Shown one piece after another: positions 63,048-64,000 of a stretch of 64,000 nt of DNA (within the stretch, counting starts at the first letter, position 1; every line of letters starts with the position of its first letter). The stretch lies in assembly GCA_018667335.1 (NCBI GenBank), contig JABIVD010000025.1, positions 1-64,000 of the forward strand, given 5' to 3'. Source of the DNA: Rhodospirillaceae bacterium (GTDB lineage Bacteria > Pseudomonadota > Alphaproteobacteria > UBA6615). The translations under genes and the position numbers were made by a program. The notes beneath the pieces were generated by a model. It was not told where the DNA came from, did not search any database, and saw only the letters and a program-made list of their open reading frames with translations.

Positions 63048-64000
63048 ATGCCCGCTTCCCGCAACATCAAACTGGTCTTCATTCTGGCCCTGGTCTCCGG
63101 GCTCGGGCCGATCACGATTCATGTGATCCTGCCGGTTTTGCCGGAAATCCAGCGGGTGTTCGCCGCCAGCAGCGCCGTCACCCAGCTCACCCTCACGCTC
63201 GGGGTCGTCGCCATGGCGATTTCGACCATCGGCTATGGGCCGGCGGCAGACACGTTCGGCCGCAAGCCGGTGTTGGTGTTCGGTCTGGTGCTGTTCATCA
63301 TCGGCAGTGCCATCTGCATATGGTCGCCGAGCATCGAAGTGCTGATCCTCGGACGCATCGTGCAGGCTATCGGCGGGGCCGCAGGCATGGTGGTCGCCCG
63401 CGCCACCATTCGCGACATGTTCAGCCGCGAGGATTCCGCCCGCATGATCGGCCAGGTCATGTCGGTCGTGGTCATTTCACCGATCCTCTCCCCGGTCATC
63501 GGCGGCTTCATCGTCCAGTTCGCCGGCTGGCAGTATGTCTTCATCCTGACGACGGTCATGGGCGCAATCACCCTGATCTTCGCACTCCCGAATATTCGCG
63601 AAACCCGCGTCGCAAATGCCCAGACCAGCTCGCTCGCGCAGACCTTTCGTGCCTTCCCCGCCCTGCTCCGCACACCGTCCTTCATCGGCTACGCCGGGTA
63701 TGCAGGCTGCGGGATGGGAATGTTCATGGTGGTCGCAGGCGGCGTGCCCTTCCTGATGGCGGACCTGTTCGGCCGTTCGCCATCGGCCTTCGGCCTCTTC
63801 TTCATGTTCATGAGTGCGAGCTTTCTGGTCGGCACCCTGATCAGCTCGCGGGTCACCGTCCGGATCGGACTCGACAGGATGGTGCGCATCGGCAGCACCG
63901 GCGCCATGGTCTTCTCGCTGTTTATCCCGGCACTCTTCCTCGCGGGATTGGAATCGCCATGGGCCATTTTCGTTCCCGCATTTTTCGTGGGGCTCTTCCA
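63048..64000 (+). CDS. MFS multidrug transporter, Bcr/CflA-type (3' part outside window)
   Basis: The first 317 residues of a 12-helix major-facilitator transporter are visible, open to the window end. LPVLPEIQRVFAASSAV starts helix 1, YGPAADTFGRKPVLVFG is the loop 2-3 motif A (GPxSDxxGRRP-like), RIVQAIGGAAGMVVARATIRDMF is the Bcr/CflA-type helix-4 signature, and SPILSPVIGGFIVQF is motif C (antiporter motif) in helix 5. Such proteins export drugs, sulfonamides or cysteine by proton antiport. ATG 63048 has only a weak ribosome site; ends beyond the window. Confidence 0.87.
   Translation, partial: MPASRNIKLVFILALVSGLGPITIHVILPVLPEIQRVFAASSAVTQLTLTLGVVAMAISTIGYGPAADTFGRKPVLVFGLVLFIIGSAICIWSPSIEVLILGRIVQAIGGAAGMVVARATIRDMFSREDSARMIGQVMSVVVISPILSPVIGGFIVQFAGWQYVFILTTVMGAITLIFALPNIRETRVANAQTSSLAQTFRAFPALLRTPSFIGYAGYAGCGMGMFMVVAGGVPFLMADLFGRSPSAFGLFFMFMSASFLVGTLISSRVTVRIGLDRMVRIGSTGAMVFSLFIPALFLAGLESPWAIFVPAFFVGLF

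Overview
The window looks like a chromosomal segment of a high-GC, free-living alphaproteobacterium. Evidence: strong G/C bias at third codon positions, a complete ccoNOQP-ccoGHIS (fixNOQP-GHIS) cluster in the alphaproteobacterial order with an FNR/FixK-type box, a REP-like palindrome pair of a kind common in alphaproteobacteria, and many paralogous catabolic oxidoreductases, CoA enzymes and solute transporters. Genus and habitat cannot be fixed from the sequence. There is no rRNA, tRNA, CRISPR array, phage or IS element. No stretch above about 230 bases lacks a gene.

Layout. 1-6.0 kb (- strand): a taurine/nitrate-type ABC importer (ATPase, NMT1-like binding protein, two permeases), followed by a Gfo/Idh/MocA dehydrogenase and a quinone-oxidoreductase-like MDR gene that leaves the window; an ECHDC3-like crotonase lies upstream. 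6.1-12.9 kb: two coupled beta-hydroxyacid dehydrogenases, two small lipoproteins, a methyltransferase-like membrane protein, an exported metallo-beta-lactamase-fold protein, a glutathione S-transferase whose catalytic position is an in-frame TGA (probable selenocysteine), a double YCII protein and a PanE-like reductase. 12.9-21.5 kb: REP pair, MaoC-type hydratase, Gfo/Idh dehydrogenase, exported unknown, EamA transporter, orphan CoxL-like molybdenum hydroxylase, and a tandem pair of luciferase-like monooxygenases divergent from a LysR regulator. 21.5-34.2 kb: orphan MalG-type permease, LVIVD propeller, degenerate receiver, GntR regulator, and an enolase-superfamily / 3-hydroxyacyl-CoA dehydrogenase / MenB-BadI-like crotonase / CaiB transferase / hydrolase / Gfo-Idh / Ldh / SDR catabolic block. 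34.3-40 kb: a biotin-sulfoxide-reductase-type molybdoenzyme and a large PAS-GAF histidine kinase facing a stand-alone receiver. 40-45.5 kb: 3-hydroxyanthranilate dioxygenase, class IV aminotransferase, EamA exporter, RutC-like and RutD-like proteins, a cupin and another hydrolase. 45.6-54.3 kb: small membrane protein, cytochrome c and the complete cbb3 oxidase cluster. 54.3-64 kb: extradiol-type VOC dioxygenase, glyoxalase-II-like hydrolase, a Cys-rich protein of unknown family, HIBADH-like dehydrogenase, pirin, PdxA, an ATZ/TRZ-type amidohydrolase, a DHPON-hydrolase-like esterase and a Bcr/CflA-type MFS exporter cut by the window end.

How it fits together. Most of the window is catabolic: import, activation to CoA thioesters, hydration, oxidation and hydrolysis of unknown organic acids or (hetero)aromatics. 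The cbb3 oxidase and an extra c-type cytochrome, each preceded by an FNR/FixK-like palindrome, provide low-oxygen respiration. The two most unusual points are the probable selenocysteine-containing GST at 10.4 kb and a RutC/RutD-like pair that has no rutA or rutB beside it but lies close to a 3-hydroxyanthranilate dioxygenase and a second cupin. Family assignments come from motifs read by eye; substrates are inference.
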